This document shows, in pieces, positions 27,509 through 37,687 of a stretch of 64,000 bases of DNA. Each line of letters starts with the position of its first letter. Within the stretch, counting starts at the first letter, position 1. The stretch lies in contig NZ_CP007201.1 of assembly GCF_000568815.1 (NCBI RefSeq), positions 2,055,654 through 2,119,653 of the forward strand, given 5' to 3'. The DNA comes from Sulfurospirillum multivorans DSM 12446 (GTDB lineage: Bacteria; Campylobacterota; Campylobacteria; Campylobacterales; Sulfurospirillaceae). The notes beneath the pieces were generated by a model. The model saw nothing but the letters and a program-made list of their open reading frames with translations. It did no database searches and was not told where the DNA came from. The translations under genes and the position numbers were made by a program.

Positions 27509-29053
27509 ATGCGAAAGTACATAGTTTTTATTTCAATCATCTTTGCTGTTTTTTCATTAGGGTTACTAGCAAGTAGTATTGAAAAAAAAGAGGCAGAGAA
27601 GAAATCTTTAAATCATGTAAGTGGTGTACCAACAGAACCGGGCAAAAGTTCTGATTGGAAACCATTTTATCCAAGACAGTACGAAACTTGGAAAAAGACA
27701 AGTGAAAAAAAAGAGTACGTGGATATGTTCGATGTTAAGCCTAAGGTTGCTATTCTTAGAGCAGGAGAAGATCCAACGGGTGCATGGTGGGGTCATGGTA
27801 GAGGACACTGGTATTCTAATATTGATATGATGTTTAATATTATTACAGGTGCACCAAACAATCCTCAAGACTTAGAAGAGTGGCCACCAGCACGATGTTT
27901 GTCATGTCACTCAGGCGATACAATAAGACTAATGGAGAGAGATGGCAAAATGGAGTTTTACTCAAAACCACTCTCTTATTATGCACCTGAAGCACAAAAT
28001 CCAATTGGATGTCAAGATTGTCATGATCCAAAAACCGCAGAGCTAAGTATGAAACGGGATTATTTGGATAAAGGGCTTCTTTCAGCAGGAATGAAAGATT
28101 TTAATAGCTCTACTCATCAAGAAAAACGCTCTTTACTCTGTGCCCAATGTCACGTTCTTTCATACACAGGTAAAGAAGAATGGACAGATAAACAAGGTAA
28201 TAAACAGCTTGCTAGAACGATTGTTCTTCCTTGGGCAAAAGGACTTTCAATGGAAGAGACTGAGGCATATTATGATGATCCTAAAAACTTCCCAGATGGA
28301 AAACCTGCTGTTCATATTGAAAATACATTTTCAAAAGCACCAACAATCTTAGCAGAACATCCAGATTATGAGTTGTACCAAAAAGGAACCCATGCTAAAA
28401 ACAATGTTGCGTGTGCAGATTGTCATTTACCTTATACACAAGAAGGTGGTGTTAAGTTCTCACATCATAAAATTGGCAGTCCTCTTGAGAATATGGATAA
28501 AACCTGTTTAACATGCCATAAAGGTAAAGAGCAAGAGTTAAAAAGCATTGTCAAAGATAAGAAAGGAAAAGTGACAAAACTAACCCATACAGGACTTGAA
28601 AATCTTTCAAAAGCGCACTTAGAAGCTGCTAAAGCATGGGAAGTTGGCGCTAAAGACAAAGAGATGGAGCCAATTCTAAAACTTATTAGAAAAGCTCAAT
28701 GGAGATGGACATATGTTGATTCAAGTTTTGGAGCGTATATGCATGCAACAGATGAATCGTTGAGAATTCTTGCTGAAGCGAATGACTATGCACAACAAGC
28801 ACGAATTGAGCTTGTTAAAGTTCTTTTAAATCATGGGGTTAAAAATTATGTAGCACCTGATTTCAAAACAAAAGAAGAAGTATTCAAATTTATGAATGTA
28901 CCTGAGAGAGAAGCTCTAATCAAAGAAAAATGTGATTGGATCAAATCAACAGGTAAAAAATGGCTAAAAGATGCTAAAGCAAATGGAACTATCAGTGAAG
29001 ATGTTGAGAAAAAAGACGATGTCTTTACATGGTTTGACCATATGTGTAAATAA
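27509..29053 (+). CDS. nrfA: Ammonia-forming cytochrome c nitrite reductase, all-CXXCH type
   Basis: 514 residues from ATG at 27509 (GAGGAGG before it; the frame opens earlier inside nrfH). Signal peptide at residues 1-22. Five haem motifs: CLSCH (130-134), CQDCH, CAQCH, CADCH and CLTCH. In most NrfA proteins the first, catalytic haem is bound by CXXCK with lysine as ligand; here it is CXXCH, as in Campylobacter-type NrfA. Other landmarks fit NrfA: GRGHWYS before haem 1, HPDYELYQKGTHAKNNVACADCHLP around haem 4. It reduces nitrite to ammonium by six electrons, fed by NrfH. Confidence 0.93.
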   Translation: MRKYIVFISIIFAVFSLGLLASSIEKKEAEKKSLNHVSGVPTEPGKSSDWKPFYPRQYETWKKTSEKKEYVDMFDVKPKVAILRAGEDPTGAWWGHGRGHWYSNIDMMFNIITGAPNNPQDLEEWPPARCLSCHSGDTIRLMERDGKMEFYSKPLSYYAPEAQNPIGCQDCHDPKTAELSMKRDYLDKGLLSAGMKDFNSSTHQEKRSLLCAQCHVLSYTGKEEWTDKQGNKQLARTIVLPWAKGLSMEETEAYYDDPKNFPDGKPAVHIENTFSKAPTILAEHPDYELYQKGTHAKNNVACADCHLPYTQEGGVKFSHHKIGSPLENMDKTCLTCHKGKEQELKSIVKDKKGKVTKLTHTGLENLSKAHLEAAKAWEVGAKDKEMEPILKLIRKAQWRWTYVDSSFGAYMHATDESLRILAEANDYAQQARIELVKVLLNHGVKNYVAPDFKTKEEVFKFMNVPEREALIKEKCDWIKSTGKKWLKDAKANGTISEDVEKKDDVFTWFDHMCK

Positions 29054-29069
29054 GCATTAAATCTATAAA

Positions 29070-29098
29070 TTCCACAGAGAAAAGTTTTCTCTGTGGAA
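29070..29098. terminator. Perfect hairpin after nrfA
   Basis: A 29-nt odd palindrome with 14-nt arms, TTCCACAGAGAAAA and its complement around a single G, begins 17 nt after the nrfA stop. Followed by A-rich rather than T-rich sequence on the plus strand, so it may stabilise the nrfHA mRNA end or attenuate read-through into the sensor gene rather than act as a classic terminator. Confidence 0.55.
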
Positions 29099-29122
29099 AA
29101 ATACATCGTTAAGAAAGAAGAG

Positions 29123-31141
29123 ATGATACAAACAAAAAAAGCTCATATTATTACCATCACGGTATGTATCATATTATTTTTTTATTTATCGCTCATTTGC
29201 ATCAATTATAGCTCCAATAAACACGTGATGGAACGCCTCACCCAAATCAATCAGATCAATATGGTCAAATTTTTCAAACAACGTGTTGATGAATGGCTTT
29301 TATTTAAGAAGAAGATTGTTTCATCTACGGCTGTTTCTCTTGAAGACTTGGATACAGCTATGGATTACAAAGAGATCAAAAAAATCTTAGACAATGCAAG
29401 TTCGATAGGTAATTTTGACAGTGTCTCTATCGGGTATGACAATAATCTTTTTATTTTAAATACAGACGAAGAGATTCCAAAAGACTACGTTGCTACAAAA
29501 CGCGATTGGTACACTATGGCATTACAAGCTGGCGAGACAACCGTAACACTACCCTATCAAGATGCGTTTGTAGATAAAAAAGTACTCTCTGTCGTTGCTC
29601 CTTTAAAACATAAAAAGACAGATATGACAGCAGTCGTTTCAGCTGATTTGAATTTAAACACAATTCAACAAGAGATTCTTAACATTAACGAACGACTCCA
29701 AGGATTTGCTTTTTTAATTACACAAGATGGTAGTTTGATCGTAAGCCCCAAAGGTTTTGATGCAGCACCATGTGAAGAGTGCCAACCCGCTATTGAAACT
29801 ATTATGAAAAATAAAGACAAAATTGAACTTCAAACCTATATCTATAAAGACCAAAAATATATCATTTTTTATGAGCCTCTCAAAAATAGTGATTGGATTT
29901 TTGCGATGACACTCAATGAAAATCAGATTTTTGCAGAATTGAATCAATCGTTTTTCCACAACATGATTCTAACCATTGTCTTTACTGTATTTGGAATCAT
30001 AAGTTTTTATTTTTTTATATTTCTCACAAAAAAAACAACTTCTTATAAACGCTTATTAGATTGGTTTGCGCATAGTCCAACGCAAGCTGTTGCTATTGTT
30101 GATGTACACTATCGTATTCTTTTTTTAAATTATCTTTTCCAAGACCTTATTCCATTAACTCGAGGTAAAATTTTTGATGTTTCATTTGACTTTAATCAAA
30201 AAGCACAAGATTAAATCATACTTTTTAATAGCATCACAAAGAGTTTAGAAGAGGTTTTAACCACATCAAAAAGCCTTAAAAATGAAAGAGTATTGTTGCC
30301 TATTTCGTCACGATGCTTTTTGATTCAATATACCCCGATTATCGTCAACTCATCCCAAATCGAGGGATGTATTATTACGATCAATGACATCACTCAAGAA
30401 TACCTTTTAGAGCAGCAGCATAAAACCCATGAGCAAATCATGCTTCAACACAGCAAAATTGCTTCTATGGGAGAGATGTTAGTCGCAATTACACATCAAT
30501 GGAGACAGCCTCTTTCCGCACTTCTAATTTTAATAGGAATGATTAAACTCAATGTGCAAAATTCGGATCATTCGGATGCCGTTGTAGAGAATAAAATCGA
30601 AGAAATCATCAAGATTATTCACTTTATGGAACAAACACTTCATTCATTTAAAGTGTTCTATCAGCCAAATAATGAGCAAAAGAGAGTCGATCTTGCAGAA
30701 GTATTAGATGAAGTTGTGTTAATCATGAAGCCAATTGCGCAAATTAACACCATAGAGTTATCATTTAAATATGCAAAAAATCTTGATTACACCGTTGTGC
30801 TGTATCCTAATTACTTAAAGCAAATTATCATTAACTTAGTTTCTAACGCAAAAGATGCCCTTGGTGAAAAGAGTGATCTTACTCAAAATAGTTATATTAA
30901 GATTTTGCTGGATCAAAATGAGCAGTGCTATGTGATTAGGGTTGAAGATAATGGTATGGGCATTCAAAAAGAATTTATAAGCAAACTCTTTTGCGAAATG
31001 CAAACCACTAAAGGTGAAAATGGAACGGGGAATGGATTGTATTTGTGTAAGCTTTTGGTAGAGAATAAATTAAATGGTACAATTGAGATAGTTTCATTTG
31101 CAAATCCTACAATTTTTGAAGTCACCTTGAAAAAGGAGTGA
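29123..31141 (+). pseudogene. Sensor histidine kinase interrupted by an in-frame TAA
   Basis: The ATG at 29123 has AAGAAAGAAGAG before it; an earlier GTG at 29093 lies in the hairpin. The frame encodes a membrane segment (about 5-25), a Cache-type periplasmic sensor (about 30-280), a second membrane helix, then the start of a PAS domain. A TAA at 30212-30214 stops it at codon 364. The same frame reads on without another stop to 31141, giving the rest of the PAS, the H-box SMGEMLVAITHQWRQPLSAL, NLVSNAKDAL, VEDNGMGI and NGTGNGLYL. It is therefore one gene with one nonsense codon, not a frameshift. A TTG at 30293 might start a soluble kinase fragment. Next to nrfHA, it may have sensed nitrate or nitrite. 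Confidence 0.88.
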
Positions 31142-31144
31142 ATC

Positions 31145-31837
31145 ATGAATAAAGATGTATTGAAGCTTTTAAAACAACTCAATGTACTTTTAGTGGAAGA
31201 TGATCCTTTTTTAGGGCAAACCATTTTTGATGCTTTGAACCCATACTGTGGACACGTAACATTGGATTGTGATGGTGAAGCAGGTTTGGATAGCTTTTTT
31301 CAAGGCACTTTCAATGTAGTCATTACAGACATTAATCTACCTAAAAAAACAGGAATTTCTCTTGCTGGGGAGATTCGACGAAGCAATAAAGAGATTATTA
31401 TCATCATCTTAACAGCGCATGATACAGAGCACAATATTCATTCTGCAATTGACATTGGTGTTTTTGCTTTTTTACATAAACCATTTCAACTCGAACAACT
31501 TTATAATACATTGTTGATGTCGCTCAGTAAGATTCAAGCAGATCATAAACTGCTAAATTTGGGCAAAAACCACATCTACAATGTTAAAACAAAAGAGATT
31601 TTTTGTGGTGATGAAATGATACGTTTAACACGAACAGAATCCCTTCTTTTACAAATATTGGTAAGTAATATGGGGCAAGTAATTACGTTTGATAGCATAG
31701 AAAGAAGTGTTTGGTATGAGAAACAAGCAACACCTGATACCATTCGAATGTATATCAATAAGTTAAGAGCAAAGTTATATTATGAGCTCATAGAAAATGT
31801 TCAAGGCTACGGATATAAACTTGTACCAAACATATAA
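31145..31837 (+). CDS. OmpR-type response regulator
   Basis: 230 residues. The receiver has LLVEDDPF, the phosphorylated Asp in VVITDINLPKK, ILTAHD and FLHKPF; the winged-helix output ends NVQGYGYKLVP. It starts 3 bp after the stop of the interrupted kinase gene and is intact. It is probably the partner of that kinase and may control nrfHA; this is inferred from adjacency only. Confidence 0.93.
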   Translation: MNKDVLKLLKQLNVLLVEDDPFLGQTIFDALNPYCGHVTLDCDGEAGLDSFFQGTFNVVITDINLPKKTGISLAGEIRRSNKEIIIIILTAHDTEHNIHSAIDIGVFAFLHKPFQLEQLYNTLLMSLSKIQADHKLLNLGKNHIYNVKTKEIFCGDEMIRLTRTESLLLQILVSNMGQVITFDSIERSVWYEKQATPDTIRMYINKLRAKLYYELIENVQGYGYKLVPNI

Positions 31838-31905
31838 TATACTAGGTGCTTTTTCGCTTTTGAAAAAGCTTTTGATTGTCATAAAATTTAATTAAAAGAG
31901 AGTAT

Positions 31906-32505
31906 ATGAACGCATTTATTTCAGGTTTTAGTCTCGGTTTTTCACTTATCTTAGCCATAGGGGCGCAAAATGCTTTTGTGCTGAAGCAAGGCATTAAAAA
32001 AGAGCATGTCTTTGTCATCTGTTTTGTCTGCGCACTCTCTGATGCTATCTTAATTTTCGCTGGTGTTTCGGGGTTTGGGTATTTGGTGGAGCAGTTTCCC
32101 TCTTTGCAAACGGTGGCGAAGTATGGTGGTTTTGCCTTTTTGTTTGTCTATGGTTTGAAAAGTTTTTACTCTGCGTGGAGCATGTCGCATGAGCTGAGTC
32201 CGCTCGACCAACCTACAACGTCACTGACAAAAACCATTCTGCTTGTACTCGCCTTTACGTGGCTGAATCCGCATGTGTATCTTGATACCGTCATCTTACT
32301 GGGCTCCGTTTCGACCAAGTTTGGCTCCCTTTCACCGCTGTTTGGCTTTGGGGCGATGACTTCATCTTTCGTGTTTTTCTTCTCTTTGGGTTATGGTGCT
32401 AGGATTTTAACGCCTATTTTTCAAAAGCCAATTTCATGGAAGATTTTGGAAGTGCTTATTGGCATCGTGATGCTCTCTTTAGCATTTATGCTACTCGGAT
32501 TGTAA
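31906..32505 (+). CDS. argO: LysE/ArgO-type amino-acid exporter
   Basis: 199 residues with six hydrophobic segments. The N-terminus FSLGFSLILAIGAQNAFVLKQGIKKEHVF and the stretch FTWLNPHVYLDTVILLG are typical of the LysE/ArgO branch that exports arginine or lysine. The symbol is by family resemblance. It converges with a chemoreceptor gene; a hairpin at 32512-32537 separates them. Confidence 0.88.
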   Translation: MNAFISGFSLGFSLILAIGAQNAFVLKQGIKKEHVFVICFVCALSDAILIFAGVSGFGYLVEQFPSLQTVAKYGGFAFLFVYGLKSFYSAWSMSHELSPLDQPTTSLTKTILLVLAFTWLNPHVYLDTVILLGSVSTKFGSLSPLFGFGAMTSSFVFFFSLGYGARILTPIFQKPISWKILEVLIGIVMLSLAFMLLGL

Positions 32506-32511
32506 AAGGGT

Positions 32512-32537
32512 GGAGATAAAGAACGTGCTTTATCTCC
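32512..32537. terminator. Bidirectional hairpin between argO and chemoreceptor gene
   Basis: Stem GGAGATAAAG / CTTTATCTCC, 6-nt loop, between two convergent genes. The minus-strand copy is followed by CACCCTTTT. The analogous hairpin after the second tandem chemoreceptor (34345-34370) is related in sequence. Confidence 0.65.
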
Positions 32538-32546
32538 GTAATACCG

Positions 32547-34157
32547 TTACGACTTAAATTGGTTCAATTTACCATTAAGATTTTCAGCCAATTTAGAGAG
32601 ATGATCCGCCGCAGAGGCGATCTCTTCAACACTTCTGGCATTTTCACTCGTCAGAGCGTTTATGTTCGTGACCATTGTGACGATTCTATCCGTGTCGCTA
32701 GCGATGCGAATCGAATTTGCCGCACTCGTAGTGACAGAGACAACACTTTCTTGCATGACCGTTGTGGTGCCAAGAATGGTCGATTCCACACCTGTTGAGA
32801 CATCGGAAAGGCGTTGAATGTTTTTCGCATTTCTGCCCATTTGATCGGAAGAATCAACGATGGACTGGACAATAACGTTAATAGTCGCATTGATCTCAGT
32901 GAGTGAATTTTGCGTCCGCTCTGCAAGTTTTCGCACTTCATCGGCAACAACGGCAAATCCTCGTCCATGTTCCCCTGCTCGTGCGGCTTCGATGGCGGCA
33001 TTGAGAGCAAGAAGATTGGTTTGATCGGCAATGTCTGAGATAACCGTCAAGATCTGTTTTACCTGCTCGGCATCATGACTCATCTGCTCTAGTTTTTGAG
33101 CCAAAGCTGTTTCGGCTTCACTGGCAATGCCTACTTCATTACGAAGAGTGATGACTTCATTTTTAGCATTATCCAGTCTTTGTCCTGCATCGGTGATGCT
33201 TTTTTTCATCTGTTCTGAAAGCGTTGCCGTCTCTTGTACAAACGTTTTAATCGTTGCAATCTCTTGAATTGTATTTTCGACAATCGTCGTACTTTTTTCA
33301 GCATTGCGCCCTATTTGCATACTGGTTGAACTAAGCTCATGCGACACGGAAGCATTTTCAGTCGATGATTGTTTGGCATCGACAATCGTCTGCTCTAAGG
33401 TTGTCACTAAAGCATTAAAACTCTCAACAATTTCTTTAAATTCGTTCTTTTTTTCATAGGTAATTCTAAATGTCAGTATTTTATTCTGTACAAAAGAGAC
33501 CATGCTATCGCGGATAAGATGAACACCTTGAAGGATATTGCGACGAATGATGATGCTCGTAATGATGACTAAAGCGATCACCAATAAGGAAAGCCCTATC
33601 ATAAGCGCACTGGCTGTATCTTTGGTCTGAGATGCTTCAAATGCCATTTTCTCGGACAACTCTTTATTGTAATTCATATGACCACGAAGGGTATCGCCTA
33701 TTGTTGCTAAAAACGGTCGTTTAGCAAAAGCAAGCGTACGTGCTTCCTCTTTTTGATTGGCTTTCGAGAGTTCTAAAAATTGATCTAACAAGGCATTGTA
33801 CTGTTTTAAGATTTCTTTGTCTTTTTCAAAAAGCTCTTTATCTTTGGCATCTGATATTAAATTGACATAGGACGCCACTTTGTTGTCCAATTTTTCTCTA
33901 ATTTCTTTAATCATCGATGCAGATTCGTCCATTGATTTTTGATCCGTAGCGGAGAGAAACTCAAAAGCATACACGCGTAAATAATAATAATCTTCCATGA
34001 TCTCGTTCATAATCAAAATACTTGGCACAACATTCACATTGCCATAATTTGTATCCGTATACACCTGATCCATCTTGGAAATACTGATGGCAAAAACAGA
34101 ACAAATGCCCAAAATTGCAATGCTCAACATCACGATAAGCTGTCTTGAAATACTCAT
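32547..34157 (-). CDS. Methyl-accepting chemotaxis protein (tandem copy 1)
   Basis: 536 residues: membrane segment (about 7-27), four-helix-bundle-like periplasmic domain (about 28-190), second membrane segment (about 190-208), signalling domain with the usual [19 protein letters not shown] tip. The ligand half differs from the tandem neighbour, but from about residue 320 to the end the two proteins differ by about one residue. Upstream 34186-34223 is a promoter-like block shared with copy 2. Confidence 0.95.
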   Translation of the reverse strand: MSISRQLIVMLSIAILGICSVFAISISKMDQVYTDTNYGNVNVVPSILIMNEIMEDYYYLRVYAFEFLSATDQKSMDESASMIKEIREKLDNKVASYVNLISDAKDKELFEKDKEILKQYNALLDQFLELSKANQKEEARTLAFAKRPFLATIGDTLRGHMNYNKELSEKMAFEASQTKDTASALMIGLSLLVIALVIITSIIIRRNILQGVHLIRDSMVSFVQNKILTFRITYEKKNEFKEIVESFNALVTTLEQTIVDAKQSSTENASVSHELSSTSMQIGRNAEKSTTIVENTIQEIATIKTFVQETATLSEQMKKSITDAGQRLDNAKNEVITLRNEVGIASEAETALAQKLEQMSHDAEQVKQILTVISDIADQTNLLALNAAIEAARAGEHGRGFAVVADEVRKLAERTQNSLTEINATINVIVQSIVDSSDQMGRNAKNIQRLSDVSTGVESTILGTTTVMQESVVSVTTSAANSIRIASDTDRIVTMVTNINALTSENARSVEEIASAADHLSKLAENLNGKLNQFKS

Positions 34158-34185
34158 AATAACTCCTTTTCTTTACGATGCACGC

Positions 34186-34223
34186 ATCATAACGCTCGTG
34201 TGTTGTAAATGCGTTGTATTTGA
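34186..34223 (-). promoter_or_regulatory. Promoter-like block of chemoreceptor copy 1
   Basis: Read on the minus strand: CGCATTTACAACACA, a short spacer and CGTTATGAT, whose TATGAT resembles a -10 box. The same block recurs at 36042-36079 ahead of copy 2 with few changes, so promoter and gene were duplicated together. Two TACATGTA palindromes (34243 and 34269) lie just upstream. Confidence 0.5.
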
Positions 34224-34344
34224 GAAAAGACGCTCATGTTCGTTTACATGTAAATATTTTAGAGTACTTACATGTACCTAGGTATTACCATTTTACGTGG
34301 ACAATTTCATGGAAGATGGCATACTCTTTGATTTGAAAAAAAGA

Positions 34345-34370
34345 GGGGATAAAGTTTTCACTTTATCCCC
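34345..34370 (-). terminator. Intrinsic terminator of chemoreceptor copy 2
   Basis: Perfect 10-bp stem GGGGATAAAG / CTTTATCCCC with a 6-nt loop. On the minus strand it is followed by TCTTTTTTTC, a good T-run, 33 nt after the stop of the gene at 34403. Confidence 0.8.
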
Positions 34371-34402
34371 AGAAAAACAAGGAGTTTAGAGGGAAAATAC
34401 CG

Positions 34403-36013
34403 TTACGACTTAAATTGGTTCAATTTACCATTAAGATTTTCAGCCAATTTAGAGAGATGATCCGCCGCAGAGGCGATCTCTTCAACACTTCTGGCATTCT
34501 CACTCGTTAGAGCGTTTATGTTCGTGACCATTGTGACGATTCTATCTGTATCACTGGCGATGCGAATCGAGTTTGCTGCACTGGTGGTGACAGAGACAAC
34601 ACTTTCTTGCATCACGGTTGTAGTCCCAAGAATGGTCGATTCCACACCTGTTGAGACATCGGAAAGGCGTTGAATGTTTTTCGCATTTCTGCCCATCTGC
34701 TCGGATGAATCAACAATAGACTGGACGATAACGTTAATCGTTGCATTGATCTCGGTCAGTGAATTTTGAGTTCGCTCGGCTAGTTTTCGCACTTCATCGG
34801 CAACAACGGCAAATCCACGTCCATGTTCCCCTGCTCGTGCGGCTTCAATGGCGGCATTAAGCGCTAGCAAATTCGTTTGATCAGCAATATCAGAGATAAC
34901 CGTCAAAATCTGTTTCACTTGCTCAGCGTCGTGACTCATCTGCTCTAGTTTTTGAGCCAAAGCTGTTTCGGCTTCACTTGCGATGCCCACTTCATTGCGA
35001 AGGGTAATGACCTCATTTTTAGCGTTATCCAGTTTTTGACCTGCATCCGTGATACTTTTTTTCATCAATTCTGAAAGTGCTGCGGTCTCTTGTACAAAAG
35101 TTTTAATCGTCGCGATCTCTTGAATCGTATTTTCAACGATGGTCGTACTTTTCTCGGCATTTCGACCGATTTGCATACTCGTTGTACTTAATTCATGTGA
35201 CACAGAGGCATTTTCGCTCGAAGAGTGCTTGGCATCGACAATAGTATGCTCTAAGGTCGTCACTAGAGCGTTAAAGCTATCGGAGATCTTTTTAAGCTCA
35301 TTTTTCTTGTCATAGGTGATTCTAAAGCTAAGTGCTTTGTTTTGCACAAAGGAGACCATCCCATCGCTAATAATTTTAACACCTTTGATAATATTGTGTC
35401 GAATGGAAAGACCTAACAATAGAAGCGTTATCATCGAAGCCATAGAGACAAAGATCATTATATAAATAGCCTTTTGTTTTTCATCCATCGCATGATCGGC
35501 TTCATTTTTTGCAAGTTCAAAATTGTATTTCATATGCTCTTCAAAGACATGGGTTAAGTTTTGAATAATCAGTTTATTACTACTTACCATTGCATTAATT
35601 TCAGTTTGTTTCTGCTCTCGTGACAAGATTGTTAATGTTTCTAACAAACTAAAATAGCGCTCAACTGCCTCGTTATCTTTCGAAAAAAATACCTTATCTT
35701 GATCATTTGAAAACAAAAGTTCATACGCTTTCAAACTCTCTTTAAGCGATATTTTTGCTTTCTCAATATTTCCCTCGACTCGTTCCCACTCTTTCTGATC
35801 GGATTGAGATATGTGCTCCCACACATACAATCTTAAACGATACGCCTCTTGCATGGCATTATTCAACACAAATACGCTCGGAAGAGAATTGACATTACTG
35901 TAATTTGTCTCCTCAAATACTGTATTCATTTTTATAAAACTAATTCCAAAAATCGTAAATGTTGCAAGAATAGCAACCGTAAGCATGACTAAAAGTTGTT
36001 TTGAAATATTCAT
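34403..36013 (-). CDS. Methyl-accepting chemotaxis protein (tandem copy 2)
   Basis: 536 residues, exactly the same length and layout as copy 1 at 32547. The N-terminal ligand region has diverged (for example [17 protein letters not shown] against [17 protein letters not shown]), while the last 200 or so residues are almost identical, also at DNA level into the sequence just past the stop. It probably detects a different ligand. No C-terminal tether peptide. Confidence 0.95.
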   Translation of the reverse strand: MNISKQLLVMLTVAILATFTIFGISFIKMNTVFEETNYSNVNSLPSVFVLNNAMQEAYRLRLYVWEHISQSDQKEWERVEGNIEKAKISLKESLKAYELLFSNDQDKVFFSKDNEAVERYFSLLETLTILSREQKQTEINAMVSSNKLIIQNLTHVFEEHMKYNFELAKNEADHAMDEKQKAIYIMIFVSMASMITLLLLGLSIRHNIIKGVKIISDGMVSFVQNKALSFRITYDKKNELKKISDSFNALVTTLEHTIVDAKHSSSENASVSHELSTTSMQIGRNAEKSTTIVENTIQEIATIKTFVQETAALSELMKKSITDAGQKLDNAKNEVITLRNEVGIASEAETALAQKLEQMSHDAEQVKQILTVISDIADQTNLLALNAAIEAARAGEHGRGFAVVADEVRKLAERTQNSLTEINATINVIVQSIVDSSEQMGRNAKNIQRLSDVSTGVESTILGTTTVMQESVVSVTTSAANSIRIASDTDRIVTMVTNINALTSENARSVEEIASAADHLSKLAENLNGKLNQFKS

Positions 36014-36041
36014 GGCGAGACTCCTTTGTTTGTGTTAAGGA

Positions 36042-36079
36042 ATCATAACGATCATGTGTTGTAAATGCGTTACATTTGA
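36042..36079 (-). promoter_or_regulatory. Promoter-like block of chemoreceptor copy 2
   Basis: Counterpart of 34186-34223: CGCATTTACAACACA then CGTTATGAT on the minus strand, with a TATGAT -10-like hexamer about 30 bp before the start codon. Confidence 0.5.
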
Positions 36080-36088
36080 AGAAAAATT

Positions 36089-36676
36089 TTACTTGCGTAC
36101 ACCTCTTATAAATTGTGAGAAACGTGAGCGCCTTGTAATAATCGTTGGAAAATTTGGATCGCTCGCATGTCTCACATCTTCAATAGAATAGACCGCTTGA
36201 GGGTTATAGTGCAAAATAAGCGGTGTGATGACTTTAATATTGGAGCGTTTAATCAGTGTAAAAACAATGCTGACAGCACCCGTATTTCCATCCGCATCCA
36301 CAACGGTGACACTATACCCAAGGTCACGCAAAACGGCTACTAAAGCTTGAGAATCACGCTTGGTAATGATACGTACAACGACCATACCAATCGCTAAGCG
36401 ATTCTCGATGTACATACCAATGTAATTTCCCAGTGAAAAACCAATGGCATAGGCAATATAATTAATAGGATTGGTCAGATTTTCCATCACTTTAGAGATG
36501 GCTAAAAGCCAGATAGTAACTTCAAAAAAACCTAAAATAGGTGCCCACAGTCTAAGACCTTTGGAGACAAAAATAATGCGAAGTGTGCCAATGCTCACAT
36601 CGGCAATACGCGCAAGAGCAATTAAAACGGGAATGCCGTACAGTGTAAACCACTCTTGTTGAAATAACTCACTCAT
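36089..36676 (-). CDS. DUF2179 / UPF0316 membrane protein
   Basis: 195 residues: three hydrophobic segments in the first 95 residues (GIPVLIALARIADVSIGTLRI and following), then a cytoplasmic DUF2179 domain (TKRDSQALVAVLRDLGYSVTVVDADG ... GAVSIVFTLIKRSN). Homologues (B. subtilis YebE) have no settled function; the C-terminal domain may bind a small ligand. Transcribed alone toward the chemoreceptors. Confidence 0.85.
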   Translation of the reverse strand: MSELFQQEWFTLYGIPVLIALARIADVSIGTLRIIFVSKGLRLWAPILGFFEVTIWLLAISKVMENLTNPINYIAYAIGFSLGNYIGMYIENRLAIGMVVVRIITKRDSQALVAVLRDLGYSVTVVDADGNTGAVSIVFTLIKRSNIKVITPLILHYNPQAVYSIEDVRHASDPNFPTIITRRSRFSQFIRGVRK

Positions 36677-36826
36677 GTTTCATCCTTTGGATCATTTGAC
36701 GCATAAAGAATCTATCATAACACCACTTCTTTAAAGCTTACAAAAGAATTACAGAAATATTCTCTTTAATTTTTATCCTAGGATATTATGCTAAAATTTA
36801 ATTAATCCATCTGTATTGGGAATTAA

Positions 36827-37687
36827 ATGCTTCTAAGATTCTTTCTTTTCTCTTTTTTACTTTTTACTACCTTAAGCGCTAAAGAGTATACATTCGCAAC
36901 CTACCCTTCCAACACACCTGCAAAGATCATACAAGCACTTACCCCTTTAATGGAGTACTTAAGTGCGCAAAGTGGCGATACATTTAAGCTCATTGTGACA
37001 AAAGACTACGAAGAACTCACAAGGCGCATTGAAGAAAAAAGCGTTGATTTTGCATGGGTCAATACGAAAAATTTTGTGCTTCTTAAAGAAAAAATCCCTT
37101 CCCTTCGCTACCTTGTCACCTACTTGGAACACTCTAAAAGTGGTAAAATTACCCCGTATTATCAATCCTTTATTGTAGCGAGGAAAGACGCTAATATTAC
37201 TTCATTGGAAGGTGCACAGGGTAAACACTTCGCCTTTACTGACAAAGAGTCAACCTCTGGCTATGCGTACCCCATGATGATTTTTGAAGAGCATCACATC
37301 AACCCCTACACCTTTTTTCAAAAAGTCTTTTTTCTTAAAAAACACGATAAAGTCGTTGAAGCACTGATGAGCCACTCCATTGAAGTTGGCGCTATCTCGG
37401 ATGGAACCTACTACACCGCTTTGGAAAAATACGGTGATCGTCTTACCATTCTTGCCACGTCTGAGCCCATTCCGCTTGATGCCATTGTAGCCTCCGCAAA
37501 TGTCTCCTTAAAAGAGAGTCAACGCATTGCGCATATTCTTGAAAACATCCCTTTAGATGCGCCCTCCAACAAAGCGTTTGAAGAACATCTTGGATGGGCC
37601 AGTGCTGGCTTTGTGAAAAAAGATGAGCACTTCTACGAAACCTTTAAACGAACTCTCAAAGTGCCTCTGTATGAAACTCTACAATAA
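36827..37687 (+). CDS. PhnD-like periplasmic substrate-binding protein (module 1a)
   Basis: 286 residues with a signal peptide (about 1-18). The two-lobe binding-protein fold of the phosphate/phosphite/phosphonate family shows in PLMEYLSAQSGDTFKL, RRIEEKSVDFAWVNTKNF, FAFTDKESTSGYAYP and VGAISDGTYYTAL. No ABC permease or ATPase is nearby; instead it overlaps the start of a membrane diguanylate cyclase gene by 17 bp. It may therefore present ligand to that sensor. Confidence 0.88.
   Translation: MLLRFFLFSFLLFTTLSAKEYTFATYPSNTPAKIIQALTPLMEYLSAQSGDTFKLIVTKDYEELTRRIEEKSVDFAWVNTKNFVLLKEKIPSLRYLVTYLEHSKSGKITPYYQSFIVARKDANITSLEGAQGKHFAFTDKESTSGYAYPMMIFEEHHINPYTFFQKVFFLKKHDKVVEALMSHSIEVGAISDGTYYTALEKYGDRLTILATSEPIPLDAIVASANVSLKESQRIAHILENIPLDAPSNKAFEEHLGWASAGFVKKDEHFYETFKRTLKVPLYETLQ

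Noticed and set aside
32547-36013. Long direct repeat considered as an insertion sequence or composite transposon
   Set aside because: The repeated DNA is chemoreceptor coding sequence with promoters; no transposase or terminal inverted repeats.
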